Shown: in pieces, positions 15,024 through 23,304 of the stretch
Position numbering within the stretch: position 1 is the first letter of the stretch
How the letters are laid out: the number at the start of each line of letters is the position of its first letter
Assembly (NCBI RefSeq): GCF_047946665.1
Contig: NZ_CP172312.1
Span: 2,976,001-3,040,000, forward strand
Reading direction: 5' to 3'
Length of the DNA: 64,000 bases
Origin: Allohahella sp002354735
Lineage (GTDB): Bacteria > Pseudomonadota > Gammaproteobacteria > Pseudomonadales > Oleiphilaceae
Made by a program: the position numbers and the translations under genes
The notes under the pieces: model-generated
What the model was told of the DNA's origin: nothing
Seen by the model: the letters and a program-made list of their open reading frames with translations, nothing else
Database searches by the model: none

Positions 15024-15034
15024 AGAAGTTTTAA

Positions 15035-15330
15035 CAGCTTATTATAATGCGCGCTCAGTAAGCCCGCCGACCACTTTCCAACTTCGTCAAGTCAGGATGG
15101 CAGAATACCCAATAAGATCAACGAGCTATGTCCCCACTTACCTGCCAGCAACCTGACCGATCCAAAGATAAGTCTGGCAGAAACCTTCATATGCGCAAAT
15201 CGAGCACTTCTCTGCTCTGTAACCCGCCATCTACCTCTGCAGACTCATTCAATATCAAATAGTTATATCCCACCAGCCCGGTCAAACAGAGCACGCCCGG
15301 TCGGGCAAACCGAGCACAGACCCCACTCAA
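15035..15330. other. Leader side of the cassette array; no gene seen
   Basis: The recombination point of the first cassette is G^TTAAAA on the minus strand at 15035/15034, preceded by AATAAGCT. A TATAAT element on the minus strand at 15041-15046 could promote the cassettes, but no matching -35 is seen. No reading frame resembling an integron integrase, complete or broken, was found in this 300-bp stretch. Bases 15271-15310 contain a repeated CGGTCAAA/CGGGCAAA and GAGCAC pattern of unknown meaning. Confidence 0.5.
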
Positions 15331-15414
15331 TTGAGCGATTTTCATTACACTGTATATAAAAACAGAACTAGAACGCTCTCGCCCGCAATTTCGGGAGGTA
15401 GAGGTAGCACCATG
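15331..15414 (+). promoter_or_regulatory. Orphan SOS promoter: -35, -10, LexA box, ribosome site and ATG
   Basis: TTGAGC (15331) and TATATA (15353) are 16 bp apart. Overlapping the -10 is CTGTATATAAAAACAG (15350-15365), which fits the gammaproteobacterial LexA box CTG-N10-CAG. GGGAGGTAGAGG follows, then ATG at 15412. The frame after that ATG (about 93 codons, MIPASASLKQPL...) runs antisense into the end of a lipase-like gene and looks like nothing known. The promoter therefore seems to have lost its gene. Confidence 0.7.
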
Positions 15415-15423
15415 ATTCCAGCC

Positions 15424-16173
15424 TCAGCCAGCCTTAAACAGCCCCTTGTTGAGAAAGTGAATCACCTGCTCATGAACGAGTGCACTGCCACGGATGCTGA
15501 CGTGCGATTCATCCACCAGCAGAAAATCCTGCATTTCCGGCAGGCGCATACTTTCCACGGAAACCGTACCATCATTGGGCGTCGGCAACAGTCCGAGGCT
15601 GAGCCAGCCACGCGTTCTCTGCCCACCGATGATGCCTGTAGGCGAACGCAGGGGCTGGATCTGCCCGAGTATGCCCAGCTCATCAGTCGATAACTGCCGC
15701 GCGGCCCGACCAACGAAGAGATCGAACAAGGGCCAGTCGCGGAAGTGGACGGCCAGTTCATTCCCCTGATTAGGCGGGCTCAGCATGACGACTCGCGCTT
15801 CCGGGTGAAGCGCTGCCGTCTGCAGATACCAGCGCACGACGATGCCGCCCATCGAGTGCGACACCAGATGCGTAGGGCCCTCCACGGCTTCGTCACATTG
15901 TTCGACAGCCGGCGCCAGATACTGCTCCGCGAGCTCAGGAATGGACATGCTGGTCGATGGATAGTCCAGGTTCACCACCGTATAACCCTGCGCGAGCAAT
16001 GCATCTTCCAGCGGCCACATCGCCAGGTTATTCCGCCAGAGACCGTGCAGCAGCACCACGCACTCATCGCGTGCTGTAGCTGCTGCCTCTGGATGCTTCA
16101 GCGTGGTTGAGCAGGCGCTCAGGACGGTAAGTAACAGTCCTGCGAGTAGCCCTGTGATATGGCGGTTCGGCAC
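15424..16173 (-). CDS. Lipase-like alpha/beta hydrolase, probable lipoprotein
   Basis: 249 residues with a lipoprotein signal (GLLAGLLLTVLSACS; lipobox LSAC, cysteine about residue 21). The hydrolase part shows the oxyanion strand VVLLHGLWRNNLAMWPLEDAL, nucleophile elbow SHSMGGIVVRW, and a C-terminal histidine in ESHVSIRGSALVHEQV. It resembles small triacylglycerol lipase or permuted esterase-like proteins; the substrate is unknown. It lies six bases downstream of the thiolase gene on the same strand. Confidence 0.85.
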   Translation of the reverse strand: MPNRHITGLLAGLLLTVLSACSTTLKHPEAAATARDECVVLLHGLWRNNLAMWPLEDALLAQGYTVVNLDYPSTSMSIPELAEQYLAPAVEQCDEAVEGPTHLVSHSMGGIVVRWYLQTAALHPEARVVMLSPPNQGNELAVHFRDWPLFDLFVGRAARQLSTDELGILGQIQPLRSPTGIIGGQRTRGWLSLGLLPTPNDGTVSVESMRLPEMQDFLLVDESHVSIRGSALVHEQVIHFLNKGLFKAG

Positions 16174-16178
16174 CTAGT

Positions 16179-17459
16179 TTAGCCTTCCAGAATCGCCACA
16201 ACACCCTGCCCGCCAGCCGCACAGATCGAGATCAGGCCCTTGCCCTTACCCTTCTCGCTCAACAGCTTCGCCAGCACGCCGAGAATGCGCCCGCCAGTCG
16301 CTGCAAACGGATGACCCGCCGCCAGTGAGCTGCCATGCACATTGATCTTCGCGCGATCGATCTTGCCCAGCGGCTTATCCAGACCAAGTCGCTCCTTGCA
16401 GAACTTTGGATCTTCCCAGGCCTTGAGGGTACAGAGCACCTGTGCGGCGAAGGCTTCGTGGATTTCGTAGTAGTCGAAGTCCTGCAGCTTCATGTTGTTG
16501 CGTTCGAGCAGGCGGGGCACCGCGTAGCAGGGGGCCATCAGCAGGCCCTCTTTCTTCTCGACAAAATCCACCGCGGCGACTTCGCCATCCACCAGGTAGC
16601 CCAGCACCGGAAGACCACGTTCCCGCGCCCAGCTCTCAGTACCTAGCAACACGACTGAGGCGCCGTCGGTGAGTGGTGTCGAGTTACCGGCGGTCAGCGT
16701 GCCGTTCTCACGGTCGAAGGCTGGCTTGAGCTTGGCGAGCTGCTCCACCGTGGAGTCTTCGCGCATGTTGTTATCGCGCTTGAGGCCCTTGTACGGCGTC
16801 ATCAGATCATCGAAGAACTCCTGCTCATAGGCCGCCGCCATCAGCTGATGACTCCGGGCAGCCAATTCGTCCTGGGCTTCTCGCGGGATGTTCCATTCCT
16901 TCGCCATCAGCTCACAGTGCTCACCCATGGACAAGCCGGTGCGTGGCTCAGCGTTTTTCGGTACAGCCGGCAAGAGGTGCCCCGGACGAATCTTACCCAG
17001 CGCCTTCATGCGCTCACCGAAGCTGCGCGCCCGGTTGAGCTCATGCAGGATGCCACGCAGCTTTTCACTGACTTCGATTGGCGCGTCGGAAGCCGAATCG
17101 ACACCGCCCGCGATACCACATTCGATTTGTCCGAGGGCGATCTTGTTCGCGACCAGCAGGGCTGTTTCCAAGCCGGTGCCACAGGCCTGCTGCACGTCAT
17201 AGGCAGGCGTTTCTGGCGCTAGCTTGCTGCTAAGTACGACTTCGCGAGTCAGGTTCATATCGCTGGACAGCTTGAGCACTGCACCGGCGGCGACCTCACC
17301 GAGTCGCAGGCCCTGCAATTTGTACCGGTCAACCAGGCCATTCAGCGCGGCGAGTAACATGTCGTGGTTGCTCGCCAGCGAGTAGTTCTTGTTCGAACGC
17401 GAGAATGGAATGCGGTTGGCGCCGATGATGGCGACGCGTCTGGTCTGTTTCATGTTCAC
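16179..17459 (-). CDS. Acetyl-CoA C-acetyltransferase (thiolase)
   Basis: A 426-residue thiolase of the longer FadI-like type. It makes or cleaves 3-ketoacyl-CoA in the cytoplasm. The nucleophile cysteine is in DVQQACGTGLETAL; the C-terminal catalytic set is in EIHEAFAAQVL, NVHGSSLAAGHPFAATGGR and SICAAGGQGV. Start ATG at 17459 (MNMKQTRRVAIIG). The gene precedes the lipase-like lipoprotein, suggesting lipid use, but no fadJ-type partner is next to it. Exact chain-length preference cannot be read from sequence. Confidence 0.92.
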   Translation of the reverse strand: MNMKQTRRVAIIGANRIPFSRSNKNYSLASNHDMLLAALNGLVDRYKLQGLRLGEVAAGAVLKLSSDMNLTREVVLSSKLAPETPAYDVQQACGTGLETALLVANKIALGQIECGIAGGVDSASDAPIEVSEKLRGILHELNRARSFGERMKALGKIRPGHLLPAVPKNAEPRTGLSMGEHCELMAKEWNIPREAQDELAARSHQLMAAAYEQEFFDDLMTPYKGLKRDNNMREDSTVEQLAKLKPAFDRENGTLTAGNSTPLTDGASVVLLGTESWARERGLPVLGYLVDGEVAAVDFVEKKEGLLMAPCYAVPRLLERNNMKLQDFDYYEIHEAFAAQVLCTLKAWEDPKFCKERLGLDKPLGKIDRAKINVHGSSLAAGHPFAATGGRILGVLAKLLSEKGKGKGLISICAAGGQGVVAILEG

Positions 17460-17515
17460 TAGTCCCTATGCCTTTGCTGAATAGATTTCGAACCACTCAT
17501 ACAAGCGTTATCTAC

Positions 17516-18460
17516 CTAAGAGGCGTCTGGCTTGCCAGCCTTCGACAGGCTGTCATGCACAATGCCGATCCAGGTTTTTTCATTGATAAAGCCCTTACCC
17601 CACTTATCCCACTGCTGGCTCAGACCTTTTTCTTGAATGGTCTCGAGTGAAAGTCCCTTCTTCATCATGATCTCGACTTCGTCCGCCGTCGCGCTGAGCA
17701 TGTTGCGGAAATCGATGAGTGCCTGCTTGTCAGAGACCTCACCGTGACCCGGCACGACGACCGTGCTGTCCTGGATGCGATCGAGCACGCTGGTGATATT
17801 CTCCGCCATGTTCCGAACGTTGCCGCCGCTGGCGACATCGACGAAGGGGAACATACCTGCGAAGAAATGATCGCCCATGTGCACGATGTTGGCGCTTTCG
17901 AAGAAGATGATGCTGTCGCCGTCAGTATGACCTTTTGGCAGATGCAGCGCATTGACGGTTTCGGCATTGAAACGCAGGGTGACGCCGTGGTCGAAGGTGA
18001 TATCCGGCAGTGCGTCTTTAGGGTAAGGCTCAGAAACCATATTGAACAGCTTGACCTCCTGGCGACTACTCAAGCGCTTGTGCACATTGTCGTGCGCGAT
18101 GATTTCAGCCTCTCCAAGAGCCTGATTGCCGCCGGTGTGATCGCCGTGCCAGTGCGTGTTGAAGACATACTTCAGCTTGCCGTCGTAGCCCTTGAGGGCA
18201 GTTTCGAGGGCCGGAGACATTTCTGTGTAGTCGTTATCTATGAGCAGCAGGCCATCTTCACCGTGCGACAACAGCACGTTGCCGCCCTTGCCCTGCAGCA
18301 ACACAAAGCCTGGCTTGAGCTCACTACTGGTGAATGCTGTCTTGTCCTGGTGATGACTATCATCAGCCACGGCCACGCCGGCGAAACCGACAAAAGTGGC
18401 GGCCATGCAGACGCTCTTGAATGCATACTGTACATGATGTTGATTGCGTTGCTTGTTCAT
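17516..18460 (-). CDS. Exported metallo-beta-lactamase-fold hydrolase
   Basis: 314 residues with an N-terminal signal peptide ending near GVAVADD (about residue 33). The metal-binding motif HxHxDH is present as NTHWHGDHTGGN (about residues 107-118), with further ligands in LPKGHTDGDSIIFF and VVPGHGEVSD. It should be a periplasmic dinuclear zinc hydrolase. The family is broad, so substrate and role are unknown; it is not close enough to named beta-lactamases to call it one. Monocistronic in appearance. Confidence 0.88.
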   Translation of the reverse strand: MNKQRNQHHVQYAFKSVCMAATFVGFAGVAVADDSHHQDKTAFTSSELKPGFVLLQGKGGNVLLSHGEDGLLLIDNDYTEMSPALETALKGYDGKLKYVFNTHWHGDHTGGNQALGEAEIIAHDNVHKRLSSRQEVKLFNMVSEPYPKDALPDITFDHGVTLRFNAETVNALHLPKGHTDGDSIIFFESANIVHMGDHFFAGMFPFVDVASGGNVRNMAENITSVLDRIQDSTVVVPGHGEVSDKQALIDFRNMLSATADEVEIMMKKGLSLETIQEKGLSQQWDKWGKGFINEKTWIGIVHDSLSKAGKPDAS

Positions 18461-18628
18461 GCTGTACCTGTATTGGACTCGTCCCTGGGAGCGTCCAAAT
18501 AAAACAGGAAGCGCGGCGCTTTACAAGCGGGTTCTGAACCGCTCACTTCGCCCGTTAAGCGATGGCAGACTGGTCAAGAAAGGCGTGAATGGCTGTAACA
18601 CCATCCGCTGAACGGGACGCGCTGAAAT

Positions 18629-19534
18629 CTAAACAGCCGGAGCCTCTCCCTCAAGATCCTCTTCCTCAGGCCGTCGATCCTCAAGCTTTACTGGCAGATA
18701 ATTGCGATTCCCGAACACCTCATGAAGAATCGCCTGCTCGATGTGGCTGCGCTGGGTCACCTTTGATGGAAAGCGCACCACCAGATGAATTTCTGCCGCG
18801 ACGGGTGCATGTATGGTCACCCTCGGTTCGACGGATGGCACATCGAGACCACGCCGATCGCTCAGTTTTTTCATATAACGGCGGGCGTCTTCGAGGAAGG
18901 GCTCACAGTGACGTTTGGTTGCCTTCAAAAATGCCGCCTTAGCCGCCATCCAGTCGTCTTCGCGCTTGAAAGGGACAGTCAGCGCATGTAGCACATAATC
19001 GTCGGTATAGCTTTCATTGATCACAGCTTCAGAGACGAACATCGCATTGGGAATAACGGTCATCCGGCCGGTGCGCTGATGCGCCATCTTGCCTGGCCCG
19101 ACCTCCATGAGCGTGGTGGCCAGAAGATTCTGGTCGATCACATCGCCGCGAAAATCCTTCACCTGTATGCGATCGCCGATATCGAAGGAGCGTGAGCCAG
19201 TCTTCAGCAGCGAACCGGTTACACAGAGAATCAGCTCCTTGGTGGCCACGACAAATGCTACCGCAATCGCGACGATCGACAGCGCCAGTGTTCTGAGCTC
19301 CTCGCCCCAGATCATTACCAACCCGAGCACAAGCAGCAGAATGAGGCCGTTGCGCGATTGCACCAGCCATTTTCGACGCAGGTCTATCGATGGGACGCTG
19401 CGACGAATGAATTTCGTAAACAGCGCTCGAAGCACGAGTACCGTGATAATGAGTATCACGGTACTGCCAATGAGGCTGAACACCGGCCCTGACCAAGAGA
19501 AGCCTTCAGTGGTGATGCCTACCTGCTCCAACAT
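18629..19534 (-). CDS. MscS-type mechanosensitive channel family protein
   Basis: A 301-residue inner-membrane protein. Three to four transmembrane segments in the first 110 residues end in the pore-lining stretch (IVAIAVAFVVATKELILCVTGSLL). The beta domain follows (SFDIGDRIQVKDFRGDVIDQNLLATTLMEV, then RMTVIPNAMFVSEAVIN) and a C-terminal alpha/beta part. These are the marks of the MscS superfamily, which releases solutes on osmotic downshock. The C-terminal tail is acidic (EEEDLEGEAP). Confidence 0.9.
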   Translation of the reverse strand: MLEQVGITTEGFSWSGPVFSLIGSTVILIITVLVLRALFTKFIRRSVPSIDLRRKWLVQSRNGLILLLVLGLVMIWGEELRTLALSIVAIAVAFVVATKELILCVTGSLLKTGSRSFDIGDRIQVKDFRGDVIDQNLLATTLMEVGPGKMAHQRTGRMTVIPNAMFVSEAVINESYTDDYVLHALTVPFKREDDWMAAKAAFLKATKRHCEPFLEDARRYMKKLSDRRGLDVPSVEPRVTIHAPVAAEIHLVVRFPSKVTQRSHIEQAILHEVFGNRNYLPVKLEDRRPEEEDLEGEAPAV

Positions 19535-19641
19535 CTAATGTTCTCCAATTTTGAGGTGCCGTCTGCATAAAGGTGGCGTCACAGGACCGAAGATAGACCT
19601 CAATAGTCGTGTCGTCGAGGTAGGAGGCTACCCACTGAGCA

Positions 19642-20256
19642 TTAGCTCGCGCGACCCCAGTAGTTGTAAGCGGCAACTTTCGGCATGGCTGGCAGATAGC
19701 CTTCGTCCATACCGGTGATTCTGAAACCACCCGCCTGCAATAGCCGGGGGATTTCTCGGTTGAGATGACAGCCACCCGCGAGCTTGCCCCACATTGGGTT
19801 GATTCGCGACTGCCAGCGCGCCACCGCTGCATCTGGTGCCTTGCCGTGTTCGCTGAACAGCAACTGGCCGCCAGGCTTGAGCACACGGCGCATCTGCTTC
19901 AGCGCCTTGAGCCAATCCGGAATCGTGCAAAGCGTGTAAGTGAGTACGATGCTGTCCACACTCTTCGACTCCAGCGGAATCTCCTCGCCGGGCAGATCCA
20001 GCCACTCCAGTTCAAACGGTACTGCCGCCACTCGTGATGCCGCCTTCTTCCGCATACCCTTTGAGGGCTCCAGGCCCCAGACTTTGGTGACTCTGGTCGG
20101 ATCGTAGTAAGGGAGGTTCAGGCCCGAGCCCATCCCGATTTCCAACACCTGGCCCGTGGCCTGCGGCACAATCAGCTCGCGCTGGTGCAGTACCGGCTTG
20201 GTGCCACAGGCGATGTGGATGAGATGGGGCAGAATTCTGTCTTCATAAAAGCTCAT
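19642..20256 (-). CDS. Class I SAM-dependent methyltransferase
   Basis: A 204-residue methyltransferase of the UbiE/Coq5-like type. SAM-binding motif I is VLEIGMGSGLNLPYY, followed by VWGLEPSKGM, SVDSIVLTYTLCTI (motif II) and LKPGGQLLFSEHG (motif III). The substrate is unknown. It lies just downstream of the zeta-toxin gene on the same strand (18 bp gap), perhaps by chance. Start ATG at 20256 (MSFYEDRILPHLIHIACG). Confidence 0.88.
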   Translation of the reverse strand: MSFYEDRILPHLIHIACGTKPVLHQRELIVPQATGQVLEIGMGSGLNLPYYDPTRVTKVWGLEPSKGMRKKAASRVAAVPFELEWLDLPGEEIPLESKSVDSIVLTYTLCTIPDWLKALKQMRRVLKPGGQLLFSEHGKAPDAAVARWQSRINPMWGKLAGGCHLNREIPRLLQAGGFRITGMDEGYLPAMPKVAAYNYWGRAS

Positions 20257-20274
20257 GGCGGCGTCCCTGCGTGC

Positions 20275-20850
20275 TTAGGTCTGCAGCATAGTCTGCGCCC
20301 ATGCCGGCAATGGCTCAACCTTTGGCTCGACCTTCCCAGCATTAACCCGGGCGACGACCTGGAAGGGATTATCGGCCGAACTGTTGTCGAGCAGATAAGC
20401 GCTATCGACAATCTGCAGCGCAGTCTGCATCAACTGCAGCACACGAGGTATGCGACTGAGCACCTTGTCGTCGGGCACGTGATGCCCACCAGTGCTGACA
20501 CGGCCGGCAACCCGCGCAAGGTTCAGGTTATCGTCAGAGAGATGAATATAAACGAGGGTGATTTTATAGCCGAGCGACTTGGCCTTGGCGATGAAGTCGA
20601 TTTTCGAGCCGTGGGAGAACACAGTTTCGAAGCAGAAACTGCGGCGTTCTTCGAGCAGCTTGTCGCGCATCTTACCAGCGAGTTTTGCTGCGCTATAGGA
20701 GGCTTCAGGTCCGAGCCCCCTGAACATGGCACGCTGTATGAGATCGGCGTTGACGAAGGCAATCCCGTGTTGCTTCAGACGGGTTTCGAAGAATGTCGAT
20801 TTGCCTGCACCGTTGCCACCCGCCAGCACCCACAGATGGGGACGGCTCAC
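20275..20850 (-). CDS. Zeta-toxin-family kinase
   Basis: 191 residues with a Walker A motif (LAGGNGAGKSTFF, residues about 9-21), NADLIQRAMF, the substrate-loop region FCFETVFSHGSKIDF, and RVSTGGHHVPDDKVLSRIPR, typical of chromosomal zeta-like toxins. Classical zeta toxins phosphorylate UDP-N-acetylglucosamine; whether this one does is not known. The start overlaps the antitoxin stop by four bases (ATGA), so the two are translationally coupled. Confidence 0.88.
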   Translation of the reverse strand: MSRPHLWVLAGGNGAGKSTFFETRLKQHGIAFVNADLIQRAMFRGLGPEASYSAAKLAGKMRDKLLEERRSFCFETVFSHGSKIDFIAKAKSLGYKITLVYIHLSDDNLNLARVAGRVSTGGHHVPDDKVLSRIPRVLQLMQTALQIVDSAYLLDNSSADNPFQVVARVNAGKVEPKVEPLPAWAQTMLQT

Positions 20851-21257
20851 GATACGCGTTGAACCTGAAACTCACCGTTGATGAAGCGGCCGAGGGTGAC
20901 GCCATCGGCATCGATACGCTCCAGCAGACCCGGATGCCCCGGTGCAGCCTGATAACGAACAGGCGCAAGCGCTGATATGGCACTGGTCAGCGCACCAGAT
21001 TCCCGGTCCGCCTCAAGGCTTGTGAAAACATCTTCGGGATCGATATCCACATCGCCGACCTGCTCCACCTTCAAGGTGGCCATGCCGGACACGAGACTGG
21101 CGAGCATTTCAGGATTGACGCGATCACATAGGGTACGACCGATGCTGGCCCAGTATTCGATCTGTTGTGCCGTGCTACGATGCTCCTGCACCGAAGTCAG
21201 GGCGGCGTCCTGCATGAGTGCAGCCTGGAGACGAACAGGCGAGGAATACTTGGCCAT
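20847..21257 (-). CDS. ParD-like antitoxin
   Basis: 136 residues. The N-terminus MAKYSSPVRLQAALMQDAALTSVQEHRSTAQQIEYWASIGR matches the ParD-like antitoxin family (ribbon-helix-helix-type DNA binding). The C-terminal part (RIDADGVTLGRFINGEFQVQRVS) probably binds the toxin. ATG at 21257 is chosen because AAGG lies eight bases upstream; the longer frame has no family support. It precedes and overlaps the zeta toxin gene. A 17-bp palindrome lies 47 bp upstream in the divergent intergenic region. Confidence 0.85.
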   Translation of the reverse strand: MAKYSSPVRLQAALMQDAALTSVQEHRSTAQQIEYWASIGRTLCDRVNPEMLASLVSGMATLKVEQVGDVDIDPEDVFTSLEADRESGALTSAISALAPVRYQAAPGHPGLLERIDADGVTLGRFINGEFQVQRVS

Positions 21258-21303
21258 ATTGCTACCTTCACAGTCGAGACGATGTTCGATACACTGAGTG
21301 GAT

Positions 21304-21320
21304 TGTAGCATTATGCTACA
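21304..21320. promoter_or_regulatory. 17-bp palindrome between the ParD-like and fructosamine-kinase-like genes
   Basis: TGTAGCATTATGCTACA has two perfect 8-base arms around a central T. It lies between the divergent antitoxin (start 21257) and kinase (start 21340) genes. It is a good candidate operator for the ParD-like antitoxin, by position and symmetry only. Confidence 0.55.
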
Positions 21321-21339
21321 TCGCTTTCAAAGGCAGATC

Positions 21340-22251
21340 ATGGCACAGCAAGCAGACGACAGGATTCCTCAGGAAGTTATCGACTTTCTCGACTCGCGTG
21401 AGCAGGCGTTTGGCCGTGGTGGCCGCGGCGGCAAGCCAAGCAGTAATCGACGTATAGAAAGCGTCAACGGTGGCAGCATCAGTACCGCTTTCAAGGTAAC
21501 ATCGGGCACATCCACCCTTTTCATCAAGACTCACGCCGAACCACCGCCCGACATGTACGCCATCGAAGCTGAATCGCTCGACCTGCTCAGAAGGGCCGTG
21601 AAGACCGAAAGGCTGGTCGTGCCGGAGACGCTTTTTCAATCCGAGAATGCGATCGTGATAGATTTCATCGAGATGATCCGCGGTGATGCCCATGCCGAGG
21701 CTCTGGCTGAAGGACTGGCAGACATCCATCGCGAGACACAGGTGGAATTCGGCTATAGCCGCGACACTTACTGCGGGCTCACCCTGCAGGACAACACCCG
21801 CAGCCGGGACGGCTATGAGTTTTTTGCTGAACGGCGCCTGCTGCATCTCGCACGCCTGTGCTACGACGAGTCGCGCATCTCACGGCAGGACATGAAGGCA
21901 CTTGAAAAACTGCTGCAACGTTTGTCCTCCATTATCCCCGAACAGCCTGCATCGCTGACACACGGCGACCTCTGGACCGGCAATCAGTTCGGCACTACGG
22001 GCGGTCGAGCGGTGCTGATAGACCCGGCGATTGCCTACAGCTGGCGCGAAGCCGATATCGCTGCGACGATGCTGTTTGGTGCCCTGCCAGAGGCCTTCTA
22101 CGCCCGCTACAACGACTGCTGGCCCATGGAAGCCGGCTGGCGCCAGCGCGTGCCCGTATATAACCTCTATCACTGGCTGAACCACCTGCTGATGTTCGGC
22201 GATCCCTATGCGACCGCTGTACAGGCAATACTGAAACCCTACCGGGGCTGA
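21340..22251 (+). CDS. Fructosamine/ketosamine-3-kinase family protein
   Basis: 303 residues of the FN3K-like kinase family, which removes sugars from glycated amines by phosphorylation. Family marks: NGGSISTAFKV (nucleotide loop), LFIKTH (catalytic lysine), FGYSRDTYCGLTLQDN, ASLTHGDLWTGNQF (catalytic HGD) and VLIDPAIAYSWREADIAAT (metal-binding D). Start at 21340 (MAQQADDRIP) is backed by AAAGG upstream; ATGs at 21313 and earlier would extend into the palindromic operator region. It ends three bases before the RNase Z-like gene. Confidence 0.9.
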   Translation: MAQQADDRIPQEVIDFLDSREQAFGRGGRGGKPSSNRRIESVNGGSISTAFKVTSGTSTLFIKTHAEPPPDMYAIEAESLDLLRRAVKTERLVVPETLFQSENAIVIDFIEMIRGDAHAEALAEGLADIHRETQVEFGYSRDTYCGLTLQDNTRSRDGYEFFAERRLLHLARLCYDESRISRQDMKALEKLLQRLSSIIPEQPASLTHGDLWTGNQFGTTGGRAVLIDPAIAYSWREADIAATMLFGALPEAFYARYNDCWPMEAGWRQRVPVYNLYHWLNHLLMFGDPYATAVQAILKPYRG

Positions 22252-22254
22252 GCG

Positions 22255-23292
22255 ATGGAGTTGATTTTCCTGGGCACTTCGGCCGGCACGCCGACCATTC
22301 GTCGTAATGTGAGCGGCGCCGCCATTCGAATGCAGCATGCCAGGCGCTGGTACCTCGTGGACTGTGGCGAAGGCACGCAGCACCGCATCCTGAAGACCCC
22401 ACTGAGCCTGTACACGATAGACGCCATCTTCATCACCCATGTGCACGGCGACCACTGCTTCGGCCTGCCAGGGCTGCTGGCAAGCGCCAGTATGTCAGGC
22501 CGGACTGAACCCCTGCGCATATATGCACCTCCGGCTATCGAGCAGTTCATCAAGGTGGCCACTGATGTCACGCAGAGCTGGCTCAGTTTCGAGATCGAGT
22601 TCGTCCCGGTTACGCAGGCACAGCAAGCTATCGACTGCGGCGACTTCACAGTTGATATCAGCGAACTCTCACATCGTGTGCCCTCCTTCGCTTACGGCTT
22701 TACCGAAAAGCCAAAGCAGCGCAGGCTGAACGTGAAGAAGCTGAAGGCGGATGGGGTGCCGGCGGGGCCGATCTGGGGAGCGATTCACAAGGGCGAGGAT
22801 GCGACGCTTGACGATGGCCGCTCGCTCGTCAGTGAAGACTACCTGATGCCGCCGCCAAAGCTTCGGAAGATTATTATCTGCGGTGACAACGACCGACCGG
22901 AGTGTCTGGCTGAGACTGCAAGCACTGCGGAAGTTGTGGTTCATGAAGCGACGTATACCGAGGATGTTTCGCAGGGTCTGAAATTCGATCCTCAGCATAG
23001 TACGGCAAAGGCCATCGCCGGATTCGCGGAAAAGGCTAAGGTGAAGAACCTTGTGCTGACGCACTTTAGCTCAAGGTACCAGCAGGTTGGACGCGGCCCA
23101 CGTACCATGGCCGAAATAGAAGCTGAAGCGAGCGCCCACTACAGCGGACGGCTTCACCTCGCGAATGACCTGGACCGATTTTGGCTTGATCCGCACGGTC
23201 ATCTCGGGCGATACATCCCCGCAGAGCACGCTGATCAGCCTGACACAAGCGCTGCGCCCGAAGACGCAGCGAATAGCTCTGAAACCAACTGA
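22255..23292 (+). CDS. rnz: Ribonuclease Z-like metallo-hydrolase
   Basis: A 345-residue metallo-beta-lactamase-fold protein of the tRNase Z/ElaC type, which trims tRNA 3' ends. Motifs: N-terminal MELIFLGTSAGTPTIRRNVS, metal site FITHVHGDHCFGLPGLL, SHRVPSFAYGF, ICGDNDRPECL, VVHEATY and NLVLTHFSSRY. The C-terminal 30 residues are a low-complexity acidic tail not typical of the family. Start ATG at 22255, immediately after the upstream kinase gene. Confidence 0.88.
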   Translation: MELIFLGTSAGTPTIRRNVSGAAIRMQHARRWYLVDCGEGTQHRILKTPLSLYTIDAIFITHVHGDHCFGLPGLLASASMSGRTEPLRIYAPPAIEQFIKVATDVTQSWLSFEIEFVPVTQAQQAIDCGDFTVDISELSHRVPSFAYGFTEKPKQRRLNVKKLKADGVPAGPIWGAIHKGEDATLDDGRSLVSEDYLMPPPKLRKIIICGDNDRPECLAETASTAEVVVHEATYTEDVSQGLKFDPQHSTAKAIAGFAEKAKVKNLVLTHFSSRYQQVGRGPRTMAEIEAEASAHYSGRLHLANDLDRFWLDPHGHLGRYIPAEHADQPDTSAAPEDAANSSETN

Positions 23293-23304
23293 AGCCGCTT
23301 CAGC

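Larger units (their letters stand above)
9748..15034 (-). mobile_element. Integron gene-cassette array without integrase (CALIN-type)
   Basis: Six attC sites of about 99-118 bp separate minus-strand genes. Each cassette begins with six bases (TTAAAA, TTATGT, TTATGA, TTATAT, TTATGA, TTAACT) that are exact complements of the left core of its own attC (TTTTAAC, ACATAAC, TCATAAC, ATATAAC, TCATAAC, AGTTAAC). This fixes the boundaries: C1 14571-15034, C2 13833-14570, C3 11524-13832 (including an IS110-family element), C4 11000-11523, C5 10486-10999, C6 9837-10485, C7 9748-9836 (cut by the IS3 element). No intI gene is found on either side within the window. Confidence 0.88.

Noticed and set aside
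15035..15424. Integron integrase or its remnant
   Set aside because: No frame on either strand shows tyrosine-recombinase motifs or the IntI-specific patch.
15412..15693. 93-codon frame downstream of the SOS promoter as a real gene
   Set aside because: It is almost fully antisense to the lipase-like lipoprotein and shows no family features. It cannot be excluded, since it has a good ribosome site, so the promoter is reported but the gene is not.
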